Counted from the stretch's first letter, positions 10,903 through 19,913 are shown. The stretch is DNA of 64,000 nucleotides from Erwinia phyllosphaerae (GCF_019132875.1 NZ_JAHSPF010000008.1:157457-221456), one strand, 5' to 3'. A program made the numbers and translations. The notes: generated from the letters alone by a model not told the origin.

Positions 10903-10925
10903 TATAATCCCGCGATTTTTTTTTG
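10903..10925 (+). promoter_or_regulatory. upp promoter with UTP-sensitive start tract
   Basis: A perfect -10, TATAAT (10903-10908), is followed five bases on by G-A and nine T residues (10914-10924). In E. coli upp the analogous GATTTTTTTTG start lets UTP level select start sites and reiterative transcription, lowering expression when UTP is high. The same layout here predicts the same control. No good -35 is visible. Confidence 0.75.
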
Positions 10926-10948
10926 CTACAGATTCCGGGAGAACAACA

Positions 10949-11575
10949 ATGAAGATCGTGGAAGTCAAACACCCGCTGGTCAAACACAAACTGGGCCTGA
11001 TGCGTGAGCAGGACGTGAGCACCAAACGTTTTCGCGAGCTCGCTTCAGAAGTGGGAAGTCTGCTGACTTATGAAGCCACATCGGATTTAGAAACGGAAAA
11101 AGTCACCATCGAAGGCTGGAATGGCCCGGTGGAAATCGATCAGATCAAAGGCAAAAAAATTACCGTGGTACCTATCCTGCGCGCCGGTCTTGGCATGATG
11201 GAAGGCGTGCTGGAACACGTCCCCAGCGCGCGCATCAGCGTGGTTGGCGTATACCGCGACGAAGAAACGCTGGAGCCGGTGCCTTATTTCCAGAAGCTGG
11301 TTTCCAATATTGAAGAGCGCATGGCGCTGGTCGTTGACCCGATGCTGGCTACCGGCGGCTCCATGATCGCCACTATCGACCTGCTGAAAAAAGCGGGCTG
11401 TACCAGCATTAAAGTGCTGGTGCTGGTGGCCGCGCCGGAAGGCATTGCCGCGCTGGAAAAAGCGCATCCGGACGTGGAGCTGTACACCGCATCTGTCGAT
11501 CAGGGACTGAATGATAAAGGCTATATCATTCCTGGCCTCGGCGACGCGGGCGACAAGATTTTCGGAACCAAATAG
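10949..11575 (+). CDS. upp: Uracil phosphoribosyltransferase
   Basis: A 208-residue enzyme converting uracil and PRPP to UMP in the pyrimidine salvage pathway. The start [19 protein letters not shown] follows GGGAGA by about 6 bases and matches the E. coli start; the open frame runs 28 codons further upstream without support. The PRPP-binding loop is visible as [18 protein letters not shown] near residue 128, and the uracil pocket as [17 protein letters not shown] near the C terminus. It is followed by an intercistronic hairpin and then uraA, which imports its substrate. Confidence 0.98.
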   Translation: MKIVEVKHPLVKHKLGLMREQDVSTKRFRELASEVGSLLTYEATSDLETEKVTIEGWNGPVEIDQIKGKKITVVPILRAGLGMMEGVLEHVPSARISVVGVYRDEETLEPVPYFQKLVSNIEERMALVVDPMLATGGSMIATIDLLKKAGCTSIKVLVLVAAPEGIAALEKAHPDVELYTASVDQGLNDKGYIIPGLGDAGDKIFGTK

Positions 11576-11587
11576 AGAGCAAATAAG

Positions 11588-11609
11588 CCGACCAGAGAGT
11601 CGGTTTTTT
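11588..11609 (+). terminator. Hairpin with T-run between upp and uraA
   Basis: CCGAC/GTCGG stem with a CAGAGA loop and six T residues, 12 bases past the upp stop. It sits inside the operon, so it likely reduces rather than abolishes readthrough into uraA. Confidence 0.7.
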
Positions 11610-11636
11610 ATTGTGTAAACCAGAGGGCAATTCACC

Positions 11637-12920
11637 ATGACGCGTCGCGCTATTGGCGTAAGCGAGCGGCCACCGCTGCTGCAAACCATTCCACTCAGCT
11701 TCCAGCATCTGTTCGCCATGTTTGGCGCGACGGTGCTGGTGCCCATTTTGTTTCATATAAATCCGGCGACCGTGCTGCTGTTTAACGGCATCGGCACGCT
11801 GCTGTACCTTTTTATCTGCAAAGGAAAAATACCGGCCTATCTGGGTTCAAGCTTCGCTTTTATTTCGCCGGTCCTGCTGCTGCTGCCGCTGGGTTATGAA
11901 GTGGCGCTGGGCGGTTTTATCCTGTGTGGCGTGCTGTTTTGCGTGGTGGCGCTGATCGTTAAGAAAGCCGGAACGGGCTGGCTCGACGTAATGTTTCCAC
12001 CAGCGGCGATGGGCGCGATCGTGGCGGTCATCGGGCTGGAACTGGCTGGGGTGGCGGCAAACATGGCTGGACTTCTGCCCGCCAACGGCGCGGCGGCCGA
12101 TAGCAAAACCATCCTGATTTCGATGGTGACGCTGGCGGTAACGGTATTTGGCTCCGTGCTGTTTCGCGGCTTTCTGGCGATTATCCCCATTCTGGTCGGC
12201 GTGCTGGTCGGCTACGCGCTCTCTTATTTTATGGGCATCGTTAACTGGTCGACGGTGGAAGCCGCGCCGTGGTTTGCCCTGCCAACTTTTTATACGCCGC
12301 GCTTTGAATGGGCAGCCATGCTGACCATTCTACCCGCCGCGCTGGTGGTGATTGCCGAACACGTTGGTCATCTGGTGGTGACGGCGAATATCGTTAAAAA
12401 AGATCTGCTGAAAGATCCGGGCCTGCATCGTTCTATGTTTGCCAACGGTATCTCCACCGTCTTCTCGGGGCTGTTTGGCTCAACGCCAAATACTACCTAT
12501 GGTGAAAATATCGGCGTAATGGCGATTACCCGTGTTTACAGCACGTGGGTAATTGGCGGCGCGGCGATTCTGGCGATTTTACTCTCCTGCGTTGGCAAGC
12601 TGGCTGCCGCTATCCAGGCCGTTCCCGTGCCGGTGATGGGCGGCGTTTCGCTGCTGCTGTATGGCGTGATTGGCGCATCGGGGATACGCGTGCTGATTGA
12701 ATCCAAAGTGGATTATAACAAGGCGCAAAACCTGATCCTGACCTCGGTGATCCTGATTATTGGCGTGAGCGGCGCGACGGTGCATATCGGTGCGGCAGAA
12801 CTCAAAGGCATGGCGCTGGCTACCATCGTCGGCGTTGGCCTCAGCCTGATCTTTAAGCTGATCTCGGTGATCCGCCCCGAAGAGGTTGTGCTGGATCCGG
12901 AAGATCGCGATCCGCAGTGA
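11637..12920 (+). CDS. uraA: Uracil:proton symporter
   Basis: A 427-residue NAT/NCS2-family transporter with 14 predicted membrane segments, nearly identical to E. coli UraA. The uracil-binding glutamates fall in VVIAEHVGHLVVTANI (about residue 241) and in the TTYGENIGVMAITRVYST loop (about residue 290), both conserved. It imports uracil, which Upp converts to UMP. The ATG at 11637 is preceded by GAGGG at proper spacing. A terminator follows immediately. Confidence 0.98.
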   Translation: MTRRAIGVSERPPLLQTIPLSFQHLFAMFGATVLVPILFHINPATVLLFNGIGTLLYLFICKGKIPAYLGSSFAFISPVLLLLPLGYEVALGGFILCGVLFCVVALIVKKAGTGWLDVMFPPAAMGAIVAVIGLELAGVAANMAGLLPANGAAADSKTILISMVTLAVTVFGSVLFRGFLAIIPILVGVLVGYALSYFMGIVNWSTVEAAPWFALPTFYTPRFEWAAMLTILPAALVVIAEHVGHLVVTANIVKKDLLKDPGLHRSMFANGISTVFSGLFGSTPNTTYGENIGVMAITRVYSTWVIGGAAILAILLSCVGKLAAAIQAVPVPVMGGVSLLLYGVIGASGIRVLIESKVDYNKAQNLILTSVILIIGVSGATVHIGAAELKGMALATIVGVGLSLIFKLISVIRPEEVVLDPEDRDPQ

Positions 12921-12924
12921 GTTT

Positions 12925-12946
12925 CGGGCAGCCTTGCTGCCCGTTT
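12925..12946 (+). terminator. Terminator of upp-uraA
   Basis: Perfect 8-bp stem CGGGCAGC/GCTGCCCG around CTT, then GTTTC; five bases past the uraA stop. The T-run is short. Confidence 0.65.
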
Positions 12947-13007
12947 CATAATCCCGTCAGAGTTGTGATAAACTGCCGCCGGATTTCGACCCATTATTGA
13001 GGTGCTT

Positions 13008-13709
13008 CTGAACACTCCGGCACAGCTGTCATTGCCACTCTATTTGCCAGACGATGAAACTTTCGCCAGCTTCTGGTCGGGAGAGAACCCGTCGCTGGTC
13101 GCCGCGCTACAGGGCGCGTTACGGCAGGAACACGGCAGCTATCTCTATTTCTGGTCGCGCGAAGGCGGCGGGCGCAGCCATCTGCTGCACGCGGCCTGTG
13201 CGGAGCTTTCCGCTCGTGGCGAAGCCGTAGGCTACGTGCCGCTGGACAAGCGGACATGGTTCGTGCCCGAAGTGCTGGACGGCATGGAGCAGCTGGCGCT
13301 GATCTGTATTGATAATATTGAGTGCGTTGCCGGAGACGAGCCGTGGGAAATGGCGATCTTCGATCTCTATAACCGCATTCTGGAAACGGGCCGCACCAAG
13401 CTGCTGATTACGGGCGATCGTCCACCGCGCCAGCTAAACCTGAAGCTGCCGGATCTGGCTTCTCGCCTTGACTGGGGCCAGATCTACCGTTTGCAGCCGC
13501 TGTCGGACGAAGACAAGCTGCAGGCGCTACAGCTGCGTTCGCGCCTGCGGGGCTTTGAGCTGCCGGAAGACGTAGGCCGCTTTCTGCTGAAAAGGCTGGA
13601 TCGTGAGATGCGCACGCTGTTTATCACGCTGGACAAGCTGGATCGCGCGTCAATCAGCGCCCAGCGCAAGCTGACCATTCCCTTCGTAAAAGAGACGCTG
13701 GATCTTTAA
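13008..13709 (+). CDS. hda: DnaA regulatory inactivator Hda (CUG start)
   Basis: A 233-residue AAA+ protein that, with ADP and the DNA-loaded beta clamp, drives hydrolysis of DnaA-ATP after initiation. The clamp-binding motif QLSLPL is at the N terminus (residues 5-10); arginine-finger and sensor regions ([19 protein letters not shown]) follow. No ATG is available: GAGG (12999-13002) is followed after 5 bases by CTG (13008), giving [11 protein letters not shown] exactly as in E. coli Hda, for which a CUG start is known. A GTG at 13002 overlaps the Shine-Dalgarno and is less likely. Its end overlaps the convergent ArsC-like gene by four bases. Confidence 0.95.
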   Translation: MNTPAQLSLPLYLPDDETFASFWSGENPSLVAALQGALRQEHGSYLYFWSREGGGRSHLLHAACAELSARGEAVGYVPLDKRTWFVPEVLDGMEQLALICIDNIECVAGDEPWEMAIFDLYNRILETGRTKLLITGDRPPRQLNLKLPDLASRLDWGQIYRLQPLSDEDKLQALQLRSRLRGFELPEDVGRFLLKRLDREMRTLFITLDKLDRASISAQRKLTIPFVKETLDL

Positions 13710-14059
13710 AGGATCTCCAGCACCTGCTCCGGTGGTCGGCCCAGGCGTGCCTTACCGTTAGCGACCACAATTGGCCGCTCGATCAGGGCTGGATTGTCCG
13801 CCATCGCTGCCAGCAGCTGCTCTTCGCTAAGCGTTTTATCACCAAGATTTTGCGCTTTGTAATGCTCTTCTTTGGTTCGCATCAGCTCACGGGCGGAATG
13901 AAATCCTGCCTGCCGCAGCAGGTTTTTCAGCGTGGTGATATCCGGCGGATTTTGCAAATAAAGCACTACTTCCGGTTCGATCCCTTTACTGTGTAATAAG
14001 GCCAGCGTCTCGCGGCTCTTTGAGCAGCGTGGGTTGTGATAGATCTGTACGGTTGCCAT
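13706..14059 (-). CDS. yfgD: ArsC-family reductase-like protein YfgD
   Basis: A 117-residue thioredoxin-fold protein of the ArsC family. The N-terminal [17 protein letters not shown] carries the active-site cysteine near residue 12, and [17 protein letters not shown] holds the conserved arginine and cis-proline region. E. coli YfgD occupies the same place between hda and bepA. No arsR or arsB is nearby, so a role in arsenate resistance is not supported by context. It ends inside the last codons of hda, converging on it. Confidence 0.93.
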   Translation of the reverse strand: MATVQIYHNPRCSKSRETLALLHSKGIEPEVVLYLQNPPDITTLKNLLRQAGFHSARELMRTKEEHYKAQNLGDKTLSEEQLLAAMADNPALIERPIVVANGKARLGRPPEQVLEIL

Positions 14060-14066
14060 TCATTCC

Positions 14067-15524
14067 CTATTTTTTCTGATACTGGCGGAAGCGCTGTTGT
14101 AGCGCGCGAAGCTGATCGATACGCGCATCATAGCGAGCCTGCTTCAGGCTGCCCAGCGTGACGGCGGCGCTGGCGTCGCTCAGGCTTCTGATGGCCTGGT
14201 CCAGCTGGCCATTCAGCGCCAGGCTTTCTGCCCGTGCGGCTTCTTCTTCATCGGTTAGCCCCTGGTCGGCAGAAGCCTGCGCCAGCAGATCCCAGCCGTT
14301 AGGGTCATCTTTATTTGCCCACGTGTAGCGATAAAGAATTTTGCTGGCGTTAGCTGGCTGTTTTGCTTCTACGTAAGCGTTGGCCAGATTAAGCTGGATC
14401 ACCGGGCTGGCTTTGACTTTACTGTTCGCCAGCAAGGCTACGGCGCGCTGAGGTTGCTTCAGGCCAATATCAATATCGGTCATCAGATCCAGATACCAGA
14501 CGTTATCGGGATGTGCGGCCAGCAGTGGGGCAATGATTTTGCGGGCGTTGTCATAGCTTTTTGCCTGTAAAAACTGCACGGCTTTACCATACTGCGCTGC
14601 CGTCTGCTCGCGAGTGTTGCCTTTACTTAACTTATCCAGCAGATCGTCGTTAAGCTGATTCCTGCCGGTGGCGTACATGCCCAGCACGCGAACCTTTGCC
14701 ATATAGAAATCCTGCGAAGATTGCACCACAACGGGCTTCATCTGGCTGGCGCGGTTGCGCGCATCCGACAGGCGGCTATCCGGCAGGGGATGCGTCAGTA
14801 ATATCTCCGGCGGTTTTGACGAAAAGCGCGACTGGTCCGCCAGCTTTTGCAAAAAGTCGGGCATTGCCTGCGGGTCGAAACCGGCGCGCTGCAATACCTG
14901 AATCCCAATACGATCGGCTTCCTGTTCGTTCTGCTGGGTAAAGCTGATGATGCCCTGCTGCGCACCGGCCAGCGTGCCGCTTAATGCCGCCATCCCGGCC
15001 TGCGGATTAGCCATCGCCAGTAAAATGGAGCCTAAGGCGCCCACCCAGGTCAGCGGCGCGTTACGCTGCTGATCTTCCATGGCGCGGGCCAGATGGCGTT
15101 GAGTCACGTGGGAAATTTCGTGCGCCATTACGGATGCCAGCTGGCTTTCGTTATCGGTATAGCGAAACAGAGCCGAATGCAGCACCACGTTGCCGCCAAA
15201 AAAGGCGAAGGCGTTCAGCTCATCATTGCTGACCAGAAAAAAGTGGAAAGGTGTTTTAACCGACCAGGCGTGGGCGACCAGCCGCTGTCCCAGCTGATTG
15301 ATATAGTCATTCAGCAGCGGATCGTTGATCAGCGGCGCGCTTGCCCGCAGCTGGCGGACGTAAAAATCGCCCATCGCCAGCTCCTGATTAACAGAGAGCG
15401 TACTGCCTGCCGTCGTGCCGATATCCGGCAGGTTATCGCTCACGTCAGCCTTTGCTGGCGACAGGGCAAGCGCAGGAAGCAGAATAAGCGAAGCCAAAGC
15501 ACAGTATTTCCATCGGTTAATCAT
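14067..15524 (-). CDS. bepA: Periplasmic metalloprotease/chaperone BepA
   Basis: A 485-residue M48 peptidase plus TPR protein that assists LptD maturation and degrades stalled outer-membrane proteins at the BAM complex. A signal peptide (residues 1-26, ending SPAKA) precedes the catalytic domain with zinc motif HEISH near residue 135 and the downstream [22 protein letters not shown] helices fill the C-terminal 180 residues. I chose the ATG at 15524 because it gives a compact signal peptide; an in-frame ATG at 15536 adds four residues. Length is close to E. coli BepA (487). Confidence 0.96.
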   Translation of the reverse strand: MINRWKYCALASLILLPALALSPAKADVSDNLPDIGTTAGSTLSVNQELAMGDFYVRQLRASAPLINDPLLNDYINQLGQRLVAHAWSVKTPFHFFLVSNDELNAFAFFGGNVVLHSALFRYTDNESQLASVMAHEISHVTQRHLARAMEDQQRNAPLTWVGALGSILLAMANPQAGMAALSGTLAGAQQGIISFTQQNEQEADRIGIQVLQRAGFDPQAMPDFLQKLADQSRFSSKPPEILLTHPLPDSRLSDARNRASQMKPVVVQSSQDFYMAKVRVLGMYATGRNQLNDDLLDKLSKGNTREQTAAQYGKAVQFLQAKSYDNARKIIAPLLAAHPDNVWYLDLMTDIDIGLKQPQRAVALLANSKVKASPVIQLNLANAYVEAKQPANASKILYRYTWANKDDPNGWDLLAQASADQGLTDEEEAARAESLALNGQLDQAIRSLSDASAAVTLGSLKQARYDARIDQLRALQQRFRQYQKK

Positions 15525-15536
15525 GCAAAATCCCAT

Positions 15537-16161
15537 TTTGATGACGTCCTCGTTTGTCGGGCAAAGCGGTCGGTCTACAGGCTATCTTACCCAGCCGGCA
15601 TACGGAAGGAAACGCTTTGCAGGATGAATAGTTGCCGCGTAACCTTATCGAAAAAAATGAAGGTAAAGAGGCTACGTTGCCCGGACAAATCGCCGTTGTA
15701 GAGTAAAATTGCGTAAATTTATTCAAAAAAACTGAAGGTATCGTAAATTTTGTTTAAGCATACTCCTAAAATCGGCTCTGTGGTGATGGCAATATGCGCA
15801 AGCCGCAGGCTGCTTTCTTCTTTATTTATCCAGCATGGCTTAAAAACCTGATGCCATTCTTAACTGAAATTAAATTCAGTGAAAATTAAAGATCCCTGCT
15901 ATCACTAACGCAAATCAATAAAAAGATGTTTTTTACTTTAATGTAATGGATCTAATTATTTTTTATCTTCAGCTTTTTTATTAAAGTCTGATGTTTATTT
16001 TAAAACTTTTGCTGGCGCCGCCGTTTCGAAAACAGATTACAGCTTATTTACAGGGTGTCATATTTTCTACAACCTGTATCACCAATCTCATTGCCGCTTA
16101 CGGGCAGCGAGCTAGTCCTTTTTAACCTTTTCAATTCTTTGTTTTTCATGGAGAGCATACA
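15537..16161. other. AT-rich intergenic region between bepA and the DsrE-family gene
   Basis: About 625 bases without a supportable gene. E. coli has perM next to bepA; no trace of it is seen here. The stretch is clearly AT-rich after 15700. It must hold the divergent promoters of bepA and the DsrE-family gene, but I could not place one with confidence. Confidence 0.6.
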
Positions 16162-16767
16162 ATGCGCCCAGTGGTATCCTACGTATTAGTGGCTGTGATT
16201 GCCGGTTTTGTCGGAGCGAGCTTTACCGCTGCGCCCGCTATCGCTGATAAAGTTAGCCAGCATTTTGGCAGCGAGCCAACCGATCCGGAAGGATTCTGGA
16301 GCACCCCGGCCATCGACGGCTACGGTAAAATTCATTACGAAGCGGACGCGGCCTATAAGCCTGCACAGGGCGACAGCAACAAAATTGTTTTCCAGATTAC
16401 GAAAGCGGAAAATGGTCCTAACGATCCTAATTTAGGACTGCAGCGAGTAGCGCGCGTGGTGAACTTATATATCGCCTCCGGCGTTCCGCAGGATCAGCTT
16501 AAATTTGTCGTTTCGGTAACCGGTGACGGTACGCCAGCAATGCTGAATAACGAGCAGTACAAGAAAATGTTCGGCATTGATAACCCGAACCTGAAACTGA
16601 TTAGCGAACTGCGCGCTAAGGGCGTTGACGTTTCGGTTTGCGATCAGTCCGTGGCTTTCCACCATTTCCAGCACGACTGGATCGATAGCTCCGTTACCCA
16701 TGCGCTCTCCAGCCCGACTACCGTTTCTACGCTGGAAAACAAGGGCTACGCTTTTCTCGCCATGTAA
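16162..16767 (+). CDS. Secreted DsrE/DsrF-family protein
   Basis: A 201-residue protein with an N-terminal signal peptide (hydrophobic residues 5-24, cut probably after AIA-D near 28) and a DsrE-like alpha/beta domain. The region KIVFQITKAENGPND begins the fold, and VARVVNLYIASGVP and LISELRAKGVDVSVCDQSVA follow, with one cysteine near residue 160 at the place where DsrE-family proteins carry their sulfur-relay cysteine. It stands alone, with no dsr, tus or sulfur-oxidation genes beside it. The exact function is unknown; export and a single cysteine suggest a periplasmic sulfur or thiol role, which is inference. GGAGAG precedes the start by about 9 bases. Confidence 0.8.
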   Translation: MRPVVSYVLVAVIAGFVGASFTAAPAIADKVSQHFGSEPTDPEGFWSTPAIDGYGKIHYEADAAYKPAQGDSNKIVFQITKAENGPNDPNLGLQRVARVVNLYIASGVPQDQLKFVVSVTGDGTPAMLNNEQYKKMFGIDNPNLKLISELRAKGVDVSVCDQSVAFHHFQHDWIDSSVTHALSSPTTVSTLENKGYAFLAM

Positions 16768-16782
16768 CTTTTCTTGATTCAG

Positions 16783-16803
16783 AGCGGGCCGCCGGCCCGC
16801 TTC
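16783..16803 (+). terminator. Terminator of the DsrE-family gene
   Basis: Perfect 8-bp GC-rich stem AGCGGGCC/GGCCCGCT with a 3-base loop, then TTCCC; 16 bases past the stop. The weak T-run lowers confidence. Confidence 0.6.
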
Positions 16804-16848
16804 CCGTCAGGCTACACCTCCGACCACAAAAAATTGAGTTAAAACCAC

Positions 16849-16862
16849 TAAGATTATTCTTA
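16849..16862. promoter_or_regulatory. RcsAB box upstream of the GGDEF gene
   Basis: TAAGATTATTCTTA matches the RcsA-RcsB box TAAGAATATTCTTA at 13 of 14 positions and has perfect TAAGA/TCTTA arms. It lies 118 bases before the start of the diguanylate cyclase, in the only intergenic gap that can hold its promoter. Confidence 0.6.
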
Positions 16863-16979
16863 ATCGTGACGATACTCATACTATTGAATCATGCAACACC
16901 AGGGCATGATCGACCAGCAAACTAAACGCGCACCTAAAATAAGAGCGACATCTATGAAATGTTTCCTCGAGGTAAATCC

Positions 16980-18578
16980 ATGAGGCTTCATCGGCCAAAG
17001 TTGGATTTGCGTACGCTTATTACGCTATTAGCCATCGCCAGCATTGTGATCACGCTGGCCAGCTCTCTGTACGCCACCTGGCAGGTACAGCGGGAGGTGC
17101 TGATAACCAATACGCTGGAATCGAACCGTGTCTATGCCACCAAACTCGCCTCGACCACGGAAATGTTTTTTGAGCTGGCCAGGTCGCAGCTGGCTTACAG
17201 CGCCAAAACACTGAGCCAGGATATGCAGAATGATGCATTAATGGAAAGCGAGGTAGCAAGGCTGCGCGAGCAGACCAGCAGCTTTAACTCGACGGTGGTG
17301 GTGGATGCCAACGGCTGGGTCAGGGCAATTTCCCCTGATTCTCTGATGCTGAAAGGCATACATCTGACAACTGATGCGACTCGTCAGGCGCTGACAGAGC
17401 GTAAGCCGCTTATCAGCCAGCCTTCGATTTCTGTCGCCCACAATCTGATGGTGTTTGTTTCTTATCCCATCCGGGCTGCTGACGGCACCTATCTGGGTTT
17501 TGTTGGCGGTACCATTTACCTGAAGAAAAAAAGCATTCTTAATGAACTGCTGGGCGAGCAATTCTATCGCGATGGCTCTTCACTTTACGTGGTCGATAGC
17601 GAAAACCGCGTGCTTTACCATGAAAACAACGCGCTGATTGGTCAAAAAATTGCGCTACCGATCGGTAACGGCGTTAAGCAGAAAAGTGGTTATCAGCTGG
17701 TCAAGGATAACAACGGCGCGACAATGCTGGCGAGCTACGCCACTGTTGCTACGCCTGGCTGGATGATTGTTGCCATGAAACCGGCAAAAGCTACGCTGAC
17801 GCCGCTCAGCAGCCTGATGCTGAAGGTTTTGCAGCGCGCCATTCCGTTTGCGCTGTTAACGCTGGTTTTCGCCTGGTGCGTGGCGCGTCTGATTGCCCGC
17901 CCGCTGGGGCAGCTGGCACGTAATGCCAGCCAGATGGACGCGCCGGGCGTTTCAACAGAGATCGGCGTCATTCAGTCATGGTATTACGAAGCGGCAGAAA
18001 TTAAGCGTGCGATGCTGACCGGCATCGGCCTGCTGCAGGATAAAATTGGCCGACTGAAATTTGAAGTACAGACTGATCCTATGACGGCACTGCTTAACCG
18101 GCGCGGCCTGAATGCAGTGCTGGAATATTTCCTTGCCACCCGCCAGTCTTTTTCCGTGCTGGCGCTGGATATCGATCACTTCAAGCGCGTAAACGACAGC
18201 TGGGGACACGATGTTGGCGACAGCGTTATTAAAAACGTGGCCCAGCAGCTGAGCAAAAGTTCGCGACAAACGGACGTGGTATGCCGCAACGGTGGCGAAG
18301 AGTTTCTGATCATTCTGCCCGGTGCCGATCGTGAAATGGCGGCCGTTATTGCGGAACGCGTGCGCAAAAAAATTGAGCAGCTGGAGATTATTCCGGTCGG
18401 GCACATCACCCTTTCTATTGGCGTGGCGCTGTGGGAAGCCGATGACACGCCGCTTGAGCGTATTTTCAAGCAGGCGGACGATGCGCTTTACGCCGCTAAA
18501 CATGCAGGCCGTAACCGGGTAGTGGTAAGCCATCAGCTGGAAGAGAGCGCGCAGGAGATTTACCGCCAGCTTGGTTAA
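16980..18578 (+). CDS. Membrane diguanylate cyclase (Cache-HAMP-GGDEF)
   Basis: A 532-residue inner-membrane sensor predicted to make cyclic di-GMP. Membrane helix 1 (residues 15-35) and helix 2 (about 283-305) bracket a periplasmic double-Cache domain. A HAMP-like linker leads into GGDEF, beginning QTDPMTALLNRRGLNAV. The active site reads GGEEF near residue 438, an allowed variant, with an inhibitory I-site RQTD exactly five residues before it. No EAL domain follows. The ATG at 16980 has GAGG 7 bases upstream; the in-frame ATG at 16959 lacks one. A 9-codon open frame (16953-16982) overlaps the start as ATGA. The ligand is unknown, and I do not assign an E. coli name. Confidence 0.92.
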   Translation: MRLHRPKLDLRTLITLLAIASIVITLASSLYATWQVQREVLITNTLESNRVYATKLASTTEMFFELARSQLAYSAKTLSQDMQNDALMESEVARLREQTSSFNSTVVVDANGWVRAISPDSLMLKGIHLTTDATRQALTERKPLISQPSISVAHNLMVFVSYPIRAADGTYLGFVGGTIYLKKKSILNELLGEQFYRDGSSLYVVDSENRVLYHENNALIGQKIALPIGNGVKQKSGYQLVKDNNGATMLASYATVATPGWMIVAMKPAKATLTPLSSLMLKVLQRAIPFALLTLVFAWCVARLIARPLGQLARNASQMDAPGVSTEIGVIQSWYYEAAEIKRAMLTGIGLLQDKIGRLKFEVQTDPMTALLNRRGLNAVLEYFLATRQSFSVLALDIDHFKRVNDSWGHDVGDSVIKNVAQQLSKSSRQTDVVCRNGGEEFLIILPGADREMAAVIAERVRKKIEQLEIIPVGHITLSIGVALWEADDTPLERIFKQADDALYAAKHAGRNRVVVSHQLEESAQEIYRQLG

Positions 18579-18681
18579 GGCAAAAGAGGGCGGTTACAGG
18601 GTGTTTATTCTGACGATTTTTAAAAGGGTAGCGTGCAGGCAGGGCAGGTAAAGAGCGTTTGAATAAGGGCTGTCGTTTAAT

Positions 18682-18717
18682 ACGGGCGAAAAGAAAGCGT
18701 TCCGCCCGTTAAATTTT
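18682..18717. terminator. Terminator between the GGDEF gene and bcp
   Basis: ACGGGCG (18682-18688) pairs with CGCCCGT (18703-18709) around a 14-base loop, followed on the plus strand by TAAATTTTT. It best serves the GGDEF gene and may also stop bcp transcripts. Confidence 0.5.
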
Positions 18718-19184
18718 TACGCCGACTTCAGGTAGTCCATCACGATATCGTGGTGGTTGCTGGTTTTGAAATCGTCGAACACTTTCTCAATCTTACCGTC
18801 GGTGCCAATTAAAAAACTGATGCGGTGAATGCCGTCATAGGTTTTGCCCATAAAGGTTTTCTCACCCCAGATGCCAAACTGCTCGCAGACCTGGTGATCT
18901 TCATCCGAAAGCAGAGTGAAGTTCAGCATTTCTTTTTCAACAAATCGCGACAGCTTTTCCTGCTTATCCGTGCTGATGCCTAAGACTTCCACGCCAGCTT
19001 TTTTCAGCTCATCCATGCTGTCACGCAGACCACACGCCTGAACGGTGCAGCCTGGCGTCATCGCCTTCGGATAGAAATAAACCAGAACGCGCTGTCCCTG
19101 GAAGTCGGTCAAGTTTACCTGCTCGCCATCCTGATCGGGCAAGCTAAATGTGGGTGCGAGATCGCCGGCTTTCAGTGGATTCAT
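18717..19184 (-). CDS. bcp: Thioredoxin-dependent thiol peroxidase (Bcp/PrxQ)
   Basis: A 155-residue peroxiredoxin Q that reduces hydroperoxides with thioredoxin. The motif FYPKAMTPGCTVQACGLRDS holds the peroxidatic cysteine near residue 46 and the resolving cysteine five residues on. The start MNPLKAGDLAPTFSLPDQDG matches E. coli Bcp; the frame remains open 68 codons upstream, but that part is the gcvR coding region read in another frame. A GGAGAG lies 7-8 bases upstream, inside gcvR. The start lies 41 bases inside the 3' end of gcvR, so the two are probably co-transcribed. Confidence 0.97.
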   Translation of the reverse strand: MNPLKAGDLAPTFSLPDQDGEQVNLTDFQGQRVLVYFYPKAMTPGCTVQACGLRDSMDELKKAGVEVLGISTDKQEKLSRFVEKEMLNFTLLSDEDHQVCEQFGIWGEKTFMGKTYDGIHRISFLIGTDGKIEKVFDDFKTSNHHDIVMDYLKSA

Positions 19185-19755
19185 CACTACTCTCCATTTT
19201 TTCATCGTGCTGTGGATACTGGACGACGCTAATAGTGCCTTGTGCATGTAACTCTGTACAGAGGCTGTTAAACGCCTGCTCAATAATTGCAGCATCCTGA
19301 CTGGCAGGACTGTGAGCGGTAATCTGAATATAGAGCAAGGATGGCTTATTTTCTGCCGCAGGCTGCGTGCGCGACACCAGTTCGGCAATATTCATCTGAT
19401 GTGAATCAAAGAGATCGGTAAAGCGTTCAATGATATGCGCGGAGTCCGTGACTTCAACCTGTACCCAAACGGTGGCGGGCATCGGCGGTCTTTCGCGAAA
19501 GGTCGTGCGCTTCATGACGATTAACAGTTCCAGCTCGGCCCCTTTCAGCGGTAGCGTCGACTCAATCAGCGCAATAGCGTTCCAGCTGCCGGAAAGCAGC
19601 ATAATAAAGGTGAACTCGTCGCCCAGCATCGCCAGACGGCTGTCTTCAATGTTGCAGTCGCAGCTGCTGACGTGACGGGTAATGGTGTTAACTATCCCCG
19701 GACGGTCGACGCCTAACGCGGTGATAACCAGATGATGTTGCTCTGACTGCGGCAA
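19144..19755 (-). CDS. gcvR: Glycine cleavage system transcriptional repressor GcvR
   Basis: A 203-residue protein with two ACT domains (about residues 6-75 and 95-170), starting QHHLVITALGVDRPGIVNTI. In E. coli GcvR binds GcvA and turns it into a repressor of gcvTHP when glycine is low. It carries a polar C-terminal tail (EKMESSDESTESRRSRTHI) longer than the E. coli protein (190 aa), and this tail overlaps the first 41 bases of bcp. The tail has no evident domain and may exist only because the stop codon drifted downstream. Confidence 0.95.
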   Translation of the reverse strand: MPQSEQHHLVITALGVDRPGIVNTITRHVSSCDCNIEDSRLAMLGDEFTFIMLLSGSWNAIALIESTLPLKGAELELLIVMKRTTFRERPPMPATVWVQVEVTDSAHIIERFTDLFDSHQMNIAELVSRTQPAAENKPSLLYIQITAHSPASQDAAIIEQAFNSLCTELHAQGTISVVQYPQHDEKMESSDESTESRRSRTHI

Positions 19756-19913
19756 AATAATGCTTCCTGTCCGTCGTAGTGATTAGCAATTGTGATAACT
19801 CTTAGGTAAACATAAAAAATACCCTGTGCCAAGGGGGCTGGCGGGCTTGCCCGCTTGCTTTTCCACGACGGACAAACGTACCATGAAGCACTTGTTTGTG
19901 GAGGGGATGGCTA

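Noticed and set aside
13706..14059. Arsenate resistance gene
   Set aside because: The ArsC fold is clear, but there is no ars operon; context and E. coli orthology point to the uncharacterised YfgD.
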